Shown: one piece after another, positions 1-7,291 of the stretch | How the letters are laid out: each line of letters opens with the position of its first letter | How positions within the stretch are numbered: the stretch's first letter is position 1 | Source of the DNA: JBAXLO01 sp037134755 | GTDB taxonomy: Bacteria > Bacteroidota > Bacteroidia > Bacteroidales > JACABE01 | Direction: 5' to 3' | Length of the DNA stretch: 8,801 nucleotides | NCBI GenBank assembly: GCA_037134755.1 | Contig: JBAXLO010000194.1 | Span: 1-8,801, forward strand | Position numbers and translations under genes: made by a program | Notes under the pieces: model-generated | Databases searched by the model: none | Told to the model about the DNA's origin: nothing | Seen by the model: the letters and a program-made list of their open reading frames with translations, nothing else

Positions 1-45
1 AGATATAATAATGGTTTTAGATAGGCACGACCAACTATTTTGTCT

Positions 46-106
46 ATTACGCCGAAAATTTCTATTTTTTTGTTAAAAATAATAAATTGAAAACAATTTT
101 CGTAAT
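46..106. repeat. Imperfect inverted repeat, possible terminator of an upstream gene
   Basis: The arms CGAAAATT (53-60) and AATTTTCG (95-102) are perfect complements. Allowing a 3-base bulge (GCC at 51-53), the match extends outward to ATTAC on the left and GTAAT on the right, giving 12 paired positions. A smaller hairpin, ATTTTT (64-69) against AAAAAT (75-80), lies inside the loop. This could be a terminator or processing structure for a gene to the left, or a regulatory site for aconitase. Such AT-rich pairing can also arise by chance. Confidence 0.3.
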
Positions 107-115
107 TGAGTGTTA

Positions 116-123
116 TAATTTTA
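116..123 (+). promoter_or_regulatory. Weak candidate -7 promoter element for the TCA cluster
   Basis: TAATTTTA matches the Bacteroidota -7 consensus TAnnTTTG at five of its six fixed positions. It would place the transcription start about 40 to 45 bases before the aconitase ATG. No good -33 TTTG was found at the usual distance. An overlapping TATAAT (114-119) resembles the general sigma-70 -10 box. No better promoter is visible in the 173 bases available, but the true promoter could lie further left. Confidence 0.3.
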
Positions 124-129
124 TCAAAA

Positions 130-147
130 TAGGTATAAGCTTACCTA
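130..147. promoter_or_regulatory. Interrupted palindrome before aconitase, possible operator
   Basis: TAGGTA (130-135) and TACCTA (142-147) are perfect 6-bp arms around the 6-base centre TAAGCT. The element lies about 27 bases before the aconitase start and just downstream of the candidate -7 element, where a repressor site or a leader hairpin would act. The symmetry is directly visible. The regulatory role is inferred, and no binding protein is suggested by the motif. Confidence 0.3.
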
Positions 148-173
148 ATTAATAAATTTTAATAAGAAAAGTT

Positions 174-2450
174 ATGTTGTTCGACTACGAAATGATCAAA
201 AAATATTATGATGAACTCTCTATAAAATTAGGGAAAGTAAGAGGAGTTTTAAACCGTCCATTAACGTTAAGCGAGAAATTGCTTTATAGTCATTTGTACA
301 ACAACAATCTTGAAGCACCCTTAAAAAGAGGTGTGGATTACGTAGAATTTGCTCCAGATAGAGTTGCAATGCAAGATGCTACAGCTCAAATGGCATTATT
401 GCAATTTATGATGGCCGGTAAAAACACTACTTCAGTACCATCGTCAGTTCATTGCGATCATTTAATAATGGCTAAATCAGGCAATGTTGAAGACTTAGCA
501 ACAGCTAATGTAACTAATAAAGAAGTATATGATTTCCTAAGTTCAGTTTGCAATAAATATGATATAGGTTTTTGGAAACCGGGAGCAGGTATCATTCATC
601 AGATAGTTTTAGAGAACTATGCATTCCCTGGTGGAATGATGATAGGCACTGATTCGCACACACCAAATGCCGGAGGTTTAGGAATGATTGCAATTGGCGT
701 AGGTGGTGCCGATGCAGTTGATGTAATGTCAGGAATGGGTTGGGAATTAAAGTTTCCTAAACTAATTGGTGTTAAATTAACAGGCAAACTCAATGGCTGG
801 GCTTCAGCAAAAGATATTATCTTAAAAATAGCAGGAATACTTACCGTTAAAGGCGGAACAGGATGTATCGTTGAATACTTTGGTGAAGGTTCTGAATCAC
901 TTTCCTGCACAGGAAAAGCAACAATATGTAACATGGGTGCCGAAATAGGTGCAACATGCTCTGTATTTGCTTATGATGAAGCGATGGAGAAATATCTGAA
1001 AGCTACAGGCAGAGAAGAAGTAGCAATATTAGCTGGAAATAACAAAGAAAATTTAAAGGCAGATATAGAAGTTTATGCTGAACCAAACAACTATTACGAT
1101 CAAGTAATTGAAATTAATTTAACTGAATTAGAACCTTATATTAATGGTCCTTTTACACCGGATTTAGCCACACCGATTTCTCAAATGAAAGAAGTTGCTG
1201 TTAAGAATGGCTGGCCTTTAAAAATAGAAGTTGGATTAATAGGTTCATGCACCAATTCATCATACGAAGATATTTCAAGAGCAGCATCAGTTGTTAAAGA
1301 TGCAGTTGAAAAGAAATTAACTGCTAATTCAGAGTTTACAATTACGCCAGGTTCAGAACAGATAAGAGCAATCTCTGAAAGGGATGGTTATTTTGAAATC
1401 TTTAATAAAATTGGTGGAAAGATATTTGCTAATGCATGTGGTTCATGTATTGGCCAGTGGAGTAGGGAAGGAGCTGAAAAAGGCAAAACAAATACTATTA
1501 TACATTCCTTTAACAGGAATTTTGCAAAGCGTGCTGATGGTAATCCTAATACACATGCTTTTGTAGCTTCACCAGAAATAGTTACTGCATTAGCAATTGC
1601 AGGCGACCTTACTTTTAATCCATTAACAGATACTTTAAAAAATGCTGATGGTGTTGAGGTTAAACTTGCCGAACCAAAAGGATACGATTTACCACCTCAA
1701 GGTTTTGGTGTAGTTGATAATGGTTATCAGAAGTCTTCTCAAGTGGGTACAGAAGCTGCTGTTATTATTAATCCAAAGTCTGACAGATTACAAAACTTAA
1801 CTTCTTTTGAAGAATGGGATGGTAATGATTTTATCAACCTTCAGTTATTGATAAAGGCTAAAGGTAAATGCACCACAGATCATATCTCTATGGCAGGTAT
1901 CTGGCTTAAATATCGTGGACATCTTGAAAACATTTCAAATAACTATATGATAGGTGCTGTTAATTATTTTAATGATAAAACAAATTGTATAATCAATCAA
2001 TTAACTTCTCAGTATGACACAGTTCCTGAAGTTGCAAAAGCATATAAGAATGCAGGTTTAGGGTCTATAGTAATTGGAGAAGAAAACTTTGGAGAAGGTT
2101 CATCAAGAGAGCATGCAGCAATGGAACCAAGATTTCTTAATGTTAAAACTGTATTGGTTAAATCATTTGCACGTATTCATGAAACGAATCTAAAGAAACA
2201 AGGAATACTTGCACTTACTTTCTCTGATAAAGAAGATTACAATAAAATTCAGGAAGGTGATAAGCTTAACATCCTAGGCCTAAAAGATTTTTCGGAAGGT
2301 AAACAACTTATAGTTGTAATAAATCATTCTAATGGAACTTCTGATAAGATTATGGCAAATCATACTTATAATGCTTCTCAAATAGAGTGGTTCAAGAATG
2401 GTGGAGCTTTAAACTTAATAAGAAAATCAAATCAAAATAATAATAACTAA
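174..2450 (+). CDS. acn: Aconitate hydratase, mitochondrial type
   Basis: This cytoplasmic [4Fe-4S] enzyme interconverts citrate and isocitrate through cis-aconitate in the TCA cycle. At 758 residues it is full length for the mitochondrial-type family and shorter than the roughly 890-residue AcnA/IRP type. Cys359 (in GSCTNSS), Cys422 and Cys425 (in ACGSCIGQW) are the cluster ligands, with the same spacing as Cys358, 421 and 424 of pig mitochondrial aconitase. Other active-site motifs are Gln67-Asp68, Asp95-His96, Asp160-Ser161-His162 (GTDSHTPNAGG), Asp569-His570 (TDHISMAG) and Ser643-Ser644-Arg645 (GEGSSREHAA) in the C-terminal swivel domain. The start is set by the family N-terminus (FDYEMIKKYY). 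It begins a cluster, with the next gene 14 bases downstream. All key residues seen are present and the frame is intact. Confidence 0.97.
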   Translation: MLFDYEMIKKYYDELSIKLGKVRGVLNRPLTLSEKLLYSHLYNNNLEAPLKRGVDYVEFAPDRVAMQDATAQMALLQFMMAGKNTTSVPSSVHCDHLIMAKSGNVEDLATANVTNKEVYDFLSSVCNKYDIGFWKPGAGIIHQIVLENYAFPGGMMIGTDSHTPNAGGLGMIAIGVGGADAVDVMSGMGWELKFPKLIGVKLTGKLNGWASAKDIILKIAGILTVKGGTGCIVEYFGEGSESLSCTGKATICNMGAEIGATCSVFAYDEAMEKYLKATGREEVAILAGNNKENLKADIEVYAEPNNYYDQVIEINLTELEPYINGPFTPDLATPISQMKEVAVKNGWPLKIEVGLIGSCTNSSYEDISRAASVVKDAVEKKLTANSEFTITPGSEQIRAISERDGYFEIFNKIGGKIFANACGSCIGQWSREGAEKGKTNTIIHSFNRNFAKRADGNPNTHAFVASPEIVTALAIAGDLTFNPLTDTLKNADGVEVKLAEPKGYDLPPQGFGVVDNGYQKSSQVGTEAAVIINPKSDRLQNLTSFEEWDGNDFINLQLLIKAKGKCTTDHISMAGIWLKYRGHLENISNNYMIGAVNYFNDKTNCIINQLTSQYDTVPEVAKAYKNAGLGSIVIGEENFGEGSSREHAAMEPRFLNVKTVLVKSFARIHETNLKKQGILALTFSDKEDYNKIQEGDKLNILGLKDFSEGKQLIVVINHSNGTSDKIMANHTYNASQIEWFKNGGALNLIRKSNQNNNN

Positions 2451-2464
2451 AACTATTTGCAAAC

Positions 2465-3562
2465 ATGGAAAAAGAATCAAGATTTAAAAAAGAAGATTTA
2501 ATGGACTTTGTTGTCCGTTATATGTCAAAACTTGGAGTGCCTGCTGAAGATGCTAAAATAGTAGGTGATGTATTAATTTCTGCTGACTTAAGAGGTGTTG
2601 AATCTCACGGTTTATTACGTTTAGGTTCTTATTATGGAAGCAGAATAAGTAAAGGATTTATTGATCCAACAACTCCTTATAAGATTATTTCTGAAACTCC
2701 TTCAACTGCATTAATTGATGGTGGAAATGGTTGTGGACAAGTTGTTTCTTTTAAAGCTATGAATATGGCAATTGAAAAGGCCAAGCATTCAGGTCTAGCT
2801 GCAATTACAGTTAGAAATAGTAATCACTATGGTATTGCAGGCTTTTATTCAATGATGGCTCTTCAACATGGTATGATTGGTCTTAGTATGACTAATTCAC
2901 AGCCTCTTGTTGCTCCAACTTATGGAAGAACAGCAGTAATGGGAACAAACCCAATTAGTGTTGCAGCGCCATCACAGGAAGAGCATCCTTATGTTTTAGA
3001 TATGGCTACAAGTGCTGTTGCTTATGGTAAGATTCAATTGTATGATAAGAAAAATGAAAAGATACCTTTAGGTTGGGGGATTGATGAAGACGGTCATGTT
3101 ACCGATGATCCAACTAAAATAAAACCGGGTGGACATGGTGCTTTACTTCCTTTAGGTGGTATGGATATTACAGCAGGCTACAAAGGTTTTGGTTTATCAA
3201 TATTAGTAGAAATCTTATGCTCTATATTGTCTGGTGGAAGTTTCCTTACTCAGGTTGGTTCTCCATCAAGTCCTGATCCAACAGGTGTAGCACATTTCTT
3301 TATGGCAATTAATATAGAAGCATTCAGGCCATTGGTTGATTTCAAACTTCAACTAGATGATATGATTAGATTATTAAAGAATTCTCCTTTAGCTGTTGGT
3401 AGAGATGAGATTCTAGTTGCAGGTCAAAAAGAATTTGATTATGCAGAGTATAACAAAATAAATGGTGTTCCACTTATTCAACCAATTGTTAACGATCTAT
3501 TAAAAGAAGGCGAAAAAGTTGGAGTATTATTCCCAATAGAAAAAGCTTTAAATCACAATTAA
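2465..3562 (+). CDS. Ldh2-family NAD(P)-dependent malate/L-lactate dehydrogenase, probably malate
   Basis: This is a 365-residue oxidoreductase of the Ldh2 (malate/L-lactate/ureidoglycolate dehydrogenase) family, which is unrelated in fold to classic Rossmann-type MDH and LDH. Typical landmarks are DLRGVESHGL (Ser47-His48), the conserved His121 in SNHYGIAGFY, the nucleotide-binding region around MGTNPISVAAP (160-169), the LDMATSAVAYGK segment (179-189) and GYKGFGLSILVEIL (238-251). Length is normal and there is no signal peptide, so it should be cytoplasmic. Family members act on malate, lactate, ureidoglycolate, sulfolactate or related 2-hydroxyacids, and sequence reading alone does not fix the substrate. 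Its position between aconitase and isocitrate dehydrogenase, 14 and 15 bases from its neighbours, favours malate, making oxaloacetate for the downstream citrate synthase. That assignment is inference from context. Confidence 0.85.
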   Translation: MEKESRFKKEDLMDFVVRYMSKLGVPAEDAKIVGDVLISADLRGVESHGLLRLGSYYGSRISKGFIDPTTPYKIISETPSTALIDGGNGCGQVVSFKAMNMAIEKAKHSGLAAITVRNSNHYGIAGFYSMMALQHGMIGLSMTNSQPLVAPTYGRTAVMGTNPISVAAPSQEEHPYVLDMATSAVAYGKIQLYDKKNEKIPLGWGIDEDGHVTDDPTKIKPGGHGALLPLGGMDITAGYKGFGLSILVEILCSILSGGSFLTQVGSPSSPDPTGVAHFFMAINIEAFRPLVDFKLQLDDMIRLLKNSPLAVGRDEILVAGQKEFDYAEYNKINGVPLIQPIVNDLLKEGEKVGVLFPIEKALNHN

Positions 3563-3577
3563 AATAAAACCAAAAAA

Positions 3578-4843
3578 ATGACAGCAGAAAAGATCACAAT
3601 TAAAGATGGAAAATTAACAGTTCCTGATTATCCAATCATTCCTTTTATTGAAGGTGATGGAACAGGTGTTGACATCTGGAAAGCATCTATTAGAGTTTTT
3701 GATGCAGCAGTTGAGAAAGCATATGCCGGAAAGAAGAAAATCTCATGGAAAGAAGTTCTTGCAGGTGAAAAAGCATTTAATCAAGTTGGTAGTTGGTTAC
3801 CTGAAGAAACTTTAGCTGATTTTAGAGAATATCTAGTTGGAATCAAAGGACCTTTAACTACACCAGTTGGCGGAGGCATGCGTTCGCTGAATGTTGCTTT
3901 ACGTCAGGAGTTAGATTTATATACATGCTATCGTCCTGTTCGTTATTTTAAAGGAGTTCCAAGTCCTGTGAAACAACCTGAAAAAGTAAACATGATAATC
4001 TTCAGAGAAAACACTGAAGATATTTATGCAGGTATTGAATTTATGAACGGAACACCTGAAGCTGAAAAAGTTAAGAGATTTTTGATTGATGAAATGAATG
4101 TTAAATCAATTAGATTTCCTAAGACTGCTTCTATTGGTATTAAACCGGTTTCGTTAGAAGGTTCAGAAAGATTAATCCGTCAGGCTATTAAATTAGCTAT
4201 AGAAAGGAAACTACCTTCTGTAACTTTAGTACATAAAGGCAACATTATGAAGTTTACTGAAGGTGCTTTTATGAAATGGGGTTATGAATTAGCGGAACGT
4301 GAATTTGCTAATGAAGTATTTACATGGCAACAATATAATAAAATAGCTAAAGAACAAGGCGAACAAGCAGCTATCAATGCTCAAAGTGATGCTGAAAAAA
4401 CAGGTAAAGTTATTGTTAAGGATTGTATCGCTGATGCTTTTCTACAACAGATATTAACAAGACCTAATGAATATTCAGTAATTGCTACTTTAAACCTTAA
4501 TGGTGATTATATTTCAGATGCTTTAGCTGCTATTGTGGGTGGTATCGGAATTGCACCGGGTGCTAATATTAATTATGAATCAGGTCATGCTATTTTTGAA
4601 GCTACTCATGGTACTGCTCCTAAATATGCAGGTTTAGATAAAGTTAATCCGGGTTCAGTAATTCTTTCAGGAGCTTTAATGTTCGAATATATGGGGTGGT
4701 TTGAAGTTGCTGACTTAATCTATTCCGGTATCGAAGAAGCTATTCATCAAAAGAAAGTCACTTACGATTTCCATAGATTAATGGATGGTGCAACATTATT
4801 AAAGACATCAGAGTTTGCTGATGCTATTATTTCAAATATGTAA
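3578..4843 (+). CDS. icd: Isocitrate dehydrogenase, NADP-dependent
   Basis: This enzyme oxidatively decarboxylates isocitrate to 2-oxoglutarate, making NADPH. The 421-residue protein is of the homodimeric E. coli Icd type (416 residues) and is complete to its C-terminus (SEFADAIISNM). Substrate-site residues include Ser103, Asn105 and Arg109 in MRSLNVALRQELDLY, Arg119, Tyr150 and Lys220, with metal ligands near Asp310 and Asp314 (NLNGDYISD). NADP specificity is supported by Lys349-Tyr350 (HGTAPKYAG) and Tyr396/Arg400, matching E. coli Lys344-Tyr345 and Tyr391/Arg395. Ser103 corresponds to the E. coli serine phosphorylated by AceK, but no aceK lies in the window. The leader is A-rich with no Shine-Dalgarno, 15 bases after the preceding stop, so it is very likely cotranscribed. 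Confidence 0.97.
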   Translation: MTAEKITIKDGKLTVPDYPIIPFIEGDGTGVDIWKASIRVFDAAVEKAYAGKKKISWKEVLAGEKAFNQVGSWLPEETLADFREYLVGIKGPLTTPVGGGMRSLNVALRQELDLYTCYRPVRYFKGVPSPVKQPEKVNMIIFRENTEDIYAGIEFMNGTPEAEKVKRFLIDEMNVKSIRFPKTASIGIKPVSLEGSERLIRQAIKLAIERKLPSVTLVHKGNIMKFTEGAFMKWGYELAEREFANEVFTWQQYNKIAKEQGEQAAINAQSDAEKTGKVIVKDCIADAFLQQILTRPNEYSVIATLNLNGDYISDALAAIVGGIGIAPGANINYESGHAIFEATHGTAPKYAGLDKVNPGSVILSGALMFEYMGWFEVADLIYSGIEEAIHQKKVTYDFHRLMDGATLLKTSEFADAIISNM

Positions 4844-4867
4844 TTTAACATTTTAAAATTAAAATAT

Positions 4868-6229
4868 ATGGATACAAATAGTTTTATGGCTAACTTAGAG
4901 GAATCTGTTAAAAAAGCCTGTGTTATTGACAAAGAATATTATGAAAAGTTTGATGTTAAAAGAGGTTTAAGAAACAAAGATAAGACAGGTGTATTAGCAG
5001 GTTTAACCAATGTTGGTGATGTTGTTGGATATAAAAAAGAAGGTGACAGAGTTTTACCTGTACCTGGAAGATTATTATACAGAGGTATTGAAATTGAAGA
5101 TTTAGCTAATGGTTTTAAAGGAGACAATCGTCATGGGTTTGATGAAACTGTTTTCTTGCTTCTTACCGGAAAACTACCTTCAAGAGAAGAACTTCTTATT
5201 TTTACTGAACACATGGCTCAGTTAAGGAAATTACCTGATTCTTTTATTAAGAACATGATTTTATCAATGAAAGGCAGAGATGTTCTTAACATGTTAGCTC
5301 GTTCTATTCTTGGTCTTTATACTTTAGATTCAAGAGCTGAGGATTTGTCAGTACATAATATGATTGAGCAAACTTTAAATATTATTGCTAAATTCCCAAC
5401 AATTATTGCGTATGCTTATCAGGCAATGAGTCATGCTTACCAAGGCAAGACCTTATCTATTCGTTATCCTGATCCTAATATGAGTACTGCCGAAAACTTC
5501 CTTTATTTAGTTAAAGGTGGTAATGGTCGTTATTCAAAACTAGAAGCTGATCTTTTAGACCTTGCTTTAGTATTACATGCTGAACATGGTGGTGGTAATA
5601 ACTCAACTTTTACTATGCGTGTTACCAGTTCGAGCGAAACTGATATTTATTCTTCTATTACTTCTGCTATTGGTTCGTTAAAAGGACCTTTACATGGTGG
5701 TGCTAATATCAAAGTATTAGAAATGATGGAAGATATGAAACGCAATCTTACTGATTGGAAAGACGAAGCTGAAGTTAAAGAATATATAATTAAGATACTT
5801 AATAAAAAAGTAAATGATTATAGTGGTAAGATTTACGGTATTGGTCATGCTGTTTACACAGTTTCTGATCCAAGAGCTATTCTTTTAAGAGAAAGAGCAA
5901 GGGATCTAGCAATTGAAAAAGGGAAAATAGAAGAGTTTGAACTTTATGAACTTGTAGAAAAACTAGCTCCTAACACTTTTGCTGAATATAAAGGCAATGG
6001 TCCTGATCAACAAACATGTATTAACGTTGATTTCTATTCAGGCTTTGTTTACTCTTGTATTGGTGTGCCTAAGGAATTATTTACACCATTATTTGCAATG
6101 GCTAGAGTTGCCGGCTGGTGTACTCATAGAATTGAAGAGCTAACATTCTCTGCTAAAAGGATTATCCGTCCTTCTTATAAAAATGTTTATCCAAATCAAG
6201 AATATATTCCAATAATGGAACGTTTATAA
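4868..6229 (+). CDS. gltA: Citrate synthase
   Basis: This enzyme condenses oxaloacetate and acetyl-CoA to citrate, the entry reaction of the TCA cycle. The 453-residue protein carries the catalytic triad His276 (GPLHGGAN), His327 (GIGHAVY) and Asp388 (NVDFYSGFVY). It also has His240 in HAEHGGGNNST, Arg336 in SDPRA and the CoA/substrate-site segment FAMARVAGWCTHRIEE (409-424). Before the core is an extension of about 65 residues that includes the family motif PGRLLYRGIEIEDL (66-79). It is slightly longer than the roughly 430-residue E. coli enzyme. The start lies 24 bases after icd and completes the citrate-to-2-oxoglutarate set. The GGAN motif and context make the closely related 2-methylcitrate synthase less likely but do not formally exclude it. 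Confidence 0.94.
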   Translation: MDTNSFMANLEESVKKACVIDKEYYEKFDVKRGLRNKDKTGVLAGLTNVGDVVGYKKEGDRVLPVPGRLLYRGIEIEDLANGFKGDNRHGFDETVFLLLTGKLPSREELLIFTEHMAQLRKLPDSFIKNMILSMKGRDVLNMLARSILGLYTLDSRAEDLSVHNMIEQTLNIIAKFPTIIAYAYQAMSHAYQGKTLSIRYPDPNMSTAENFLYLVKGGNGRYSKLEADLLDLALVLHAEHGGGNNSTFTMRVTSSSETDIYSSITSAIGSLKGPLHGGANIKVLEMMEDMKRNLTDWKDEAEVKEYIIKILNKKVNDYSGKIYGIGHAVYTVSDPRAILLRERARDLAIEKGKIEEFELYELVEKLAPNTFAEYKGNGPDQQTCINVDFYSGFVYSCIGVPKELFTPLFAMARVAGWCTHRIEELTFSAKRIIRPSYKNVYPNQEYIPIMERL

Positions 6230-6240
6230 ATTTTAATTAC

Positions 6241-6248
6241 TAATTTTG
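6241..6248 (+). promoter_or_regulatory. Bacteroidota -7 promoter element before the TPR gene
   Basis: TAATTTTG is an exact match to the -7 consensus TAnnTTTG. It lies in the 47-base gap after citrate synthase, 28 bases before the TPR gene start, so transcription would begin within the gap. No clear -33 TTTG is present at the usual distance. It suggests that the TPR gene can be transcribed on its own as well as by readthrough from the TCA genes. Confidence 0.45.
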
Positions 6249-6276
6249 CAGTCTTAATTTTTTAAAATCATATAAA

Positions 6277-6951
6277 ATGAAAGAGTTTAGTGATAACAGT
6301 CTGGATCAAGCTTATATTCACGAATTAAATGGCGATCTTAAAGAAGCCGTTGCTATTTTTGAAGCTAAATTAGAAGAGTTTCCCGAAAGTACACACTTGT
6401 TGATGGAAACCGCAAGTTTATATTATATTCTTGGAGATATGAATATGTGTATCTGCACATATAAAAGAGTTTTAAAACTCAAACCTGATAGTATATTTGT
6501 ATATTATCGTATGGGTGTTGCTATGTATCGTGCTACTTATTTTACTCAAGCTGTTGAAGCATTTGTAAAAATAGTAGAATCCGGAAAGCACATGCCAATG
6601 ACCTATTTATGGATGGGTTTAGCTTATTATCATCTTGGTAAAGAAGAAGAAAGTATCGATTGTTACAGGAAATTACTTGAATTATGTCCTGATACAACAA
6701 TGGGTAACTATTATTTAGGTATAGCCCTTAAAGCTAGTGGAAGATACGATGAAGCATTGCCTCATTTCGAAAAACTTGTAAATGAAAACAACCCTCATGT
6801 ATCTGCTCATTATCATTTAGGACGTACTTATATGCGTACTTTTAATTATGATTTGGCTAAAGAAGAATTCAGAAAAGTTCTTCAATTAGATCCTCATAAT
6901 AATAATGCACAAGAAATGTATGATTATATTTGTGATGACCATTCTTTTTAA
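6277..6951 (+). CDS. Tetratricopeptide repeat (TPR) protein of unknown role
   Basis: This 224-residue protein is built almost entirely of TPR helix pairs, about six units, at roughly residues 8-38, 40-73, 74-107, 108-141, 142-174 and 176-209. Typical positions are visible, such as G-D-EA-F patterns and P at unit ends (EFPES, KLKPDS, ELCPDT, QLDPHN). There is no signal peptide, membrane segment or attached enzymatic domain, so it is probably a cytoplasmic protein-binding scaffold. It follows citrate synthase by 47 bases in the same direction and precedes a strong terminator, making it the last gene of the cluster. A link to TCA enzymes is suggested only by position. The partner and function are unknown. 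The start has the same A-rich, Shine-Dalgarno-free leader as its neighbours. Confidence 0.9.
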   Translation: MKEFSDNSLDQAYIHELNGDLKEAVAIFEAKLEEFPESTHLLMETASLYYILGDMNMCICTYKRVLKLKPDSIFVYYRMGVAMYRATYFTQAVEAFVKIVESGKHMPMTYLWMGLAYYHLGKEEESIDCYRKLLELCPDTTMGNYYLGIALKASGRYDEALPHFEKLVNENNPHVSAHYHLGRTYMRTFNYDLAKEEFRKVLQLDPHNNNAQEMYDYICDDHSF

Positions 6952-6996
6952 TAAGAATCGGGGTTAATCAAGTATAATTATCTTTGTTAAAATATT

Positions 6997-7029
6997 AAGC
7001 CTAACTCCTTATTGGGGTTAGGCTTTTTT
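6997..7029 (+). terminator. Strong intrinsic terminator closing the TCA/TPR unit
   Basis: A 12-bp stem pairs AAGCCTAACTCC (6997-7008) with GGGGTTAGGCTT (7014-7025), with a single G-T wobble and a 5-base loop (TTATT). A run of six T (7024-7029) follows, partly inside the stem. It lies 45 bases after the TPR stop codon. It should end transcription from the TCA cluster, which implies that the following intergenic region is not simply part of that transcript. Confidence 0.92.
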
Positions 7030-7060
7030 GTATTATATTCTTAATGGTAATACTGTCGAC

Positions 7061-7291
7061 AACTCCATACAACCTGTTTATCGGTTCGCACAACCAGTTG
7101 TCCGGTTTGCACAACCAGTTGTTCGGTTCGCACAACCAGTTGTCCGGTTTGCACAACCAGTTGTCCGGTTCGCACAACCAGTTGTCCGGTTCGCATAACC
7201 AGTTGTTCGGTTCGCACAACTAGTTGTCCGGTTCGCACAACCAGTTGTTCGGTTCGCACAACTAGTTGTCCAGTCCGCACAACCGGTTGTC
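7061..7291. repeat. 21-bp tandem repeat array, ten exact-length units plus one degenerate unit
   Basis: Ten head-to-tail units of exactly 21 bp run from 7082 to 7291. Each begins CGGTTYGC, continues with the core ACAACYAGTTGT and ends with a pyrimidine. A decayed unit matching 11 of 21 positions lies at 7061-7081. Units 1, 3 and 5 are identical, as are 7 and 9. The last unit (7271-7291) is the most divergent, with three changes. The consensus is 12/21 GC (57%), far above the AT-rich surroundings. Each core is an inverted repeat, ACAAC-NN-GTTGT, and is a perfect palindrome in units 7, 9 and 10. Because 21 is divisible by three, the array produces spurious seven-residue-repeat reading frames. 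There are no unique spacers, so it is not a CRISPR. Function is unknown. Confidence 0.95.

Larger units (their letters stand above)
1..173. other. AT-rich leader region upstream of aconitase
   Basis: No gene can be supported here. One frame is open from base 2 to a stop at 74-76 and could be the tail of an upstream gene, but it is too short to judge. The region holds two inverted repeats (46-106 and 130-147, listed separately) and a run of T at 65-71. The leader next to the aconitase start is A-rich and has no Shine-Dalgarno sequence, as is usual in Bacteroidota. The promoter of the TCA gene cluster most likely lies here. Confidence 0.6.

Noticed and set aside
2..76. C-terminal fragment of an upstream gene
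   Set aside because: The frame is open to a stop at 74-76, but the 24 residues show no recognisable pattern and overlap an inverted repeat, so it cannot be supported.
617..934. 105-residue minus-strand open frame inside aconitase
   Set aside because: It lies wholly antisense to a clearly functional gene and has a low-complexity, Pro/Ile-rich translation, so it is a shadow frame.
1384..1566. Short plus-strand frame inside aconitase
   Set aside because: It covers the essential cluster-ligand region of aconitase in another frame and has no independent start signal.
3884..3889. AceK-type phosphorylation control of isocitrate dehydrogenase at Ser103
   Set aside because: The serine is conserved in this enzyme family for substrate binding. 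AceK regulation is known from proteobacteria, and no kinase gene is present here.
4939..5127. Short minus-strand frame inside citrate synthase
   Set aside because: It is antisense to a conserved coding region, with no recognisable features.
7001..7280. Two further minus-strand open frames across the array, with WLCEPDN-like and QLVVRTG-like heptads
   Set aside because: They follow automatically from a repeat length divisible by three. One runs into the terminator hairpin, they overlap each other, and neither has a recognisable domain or promoter.
7082..7291. CRISPR array
   Set aside because: The units are contiguous with no unique spacers, each is only 21 bp, and no cas gene is present.
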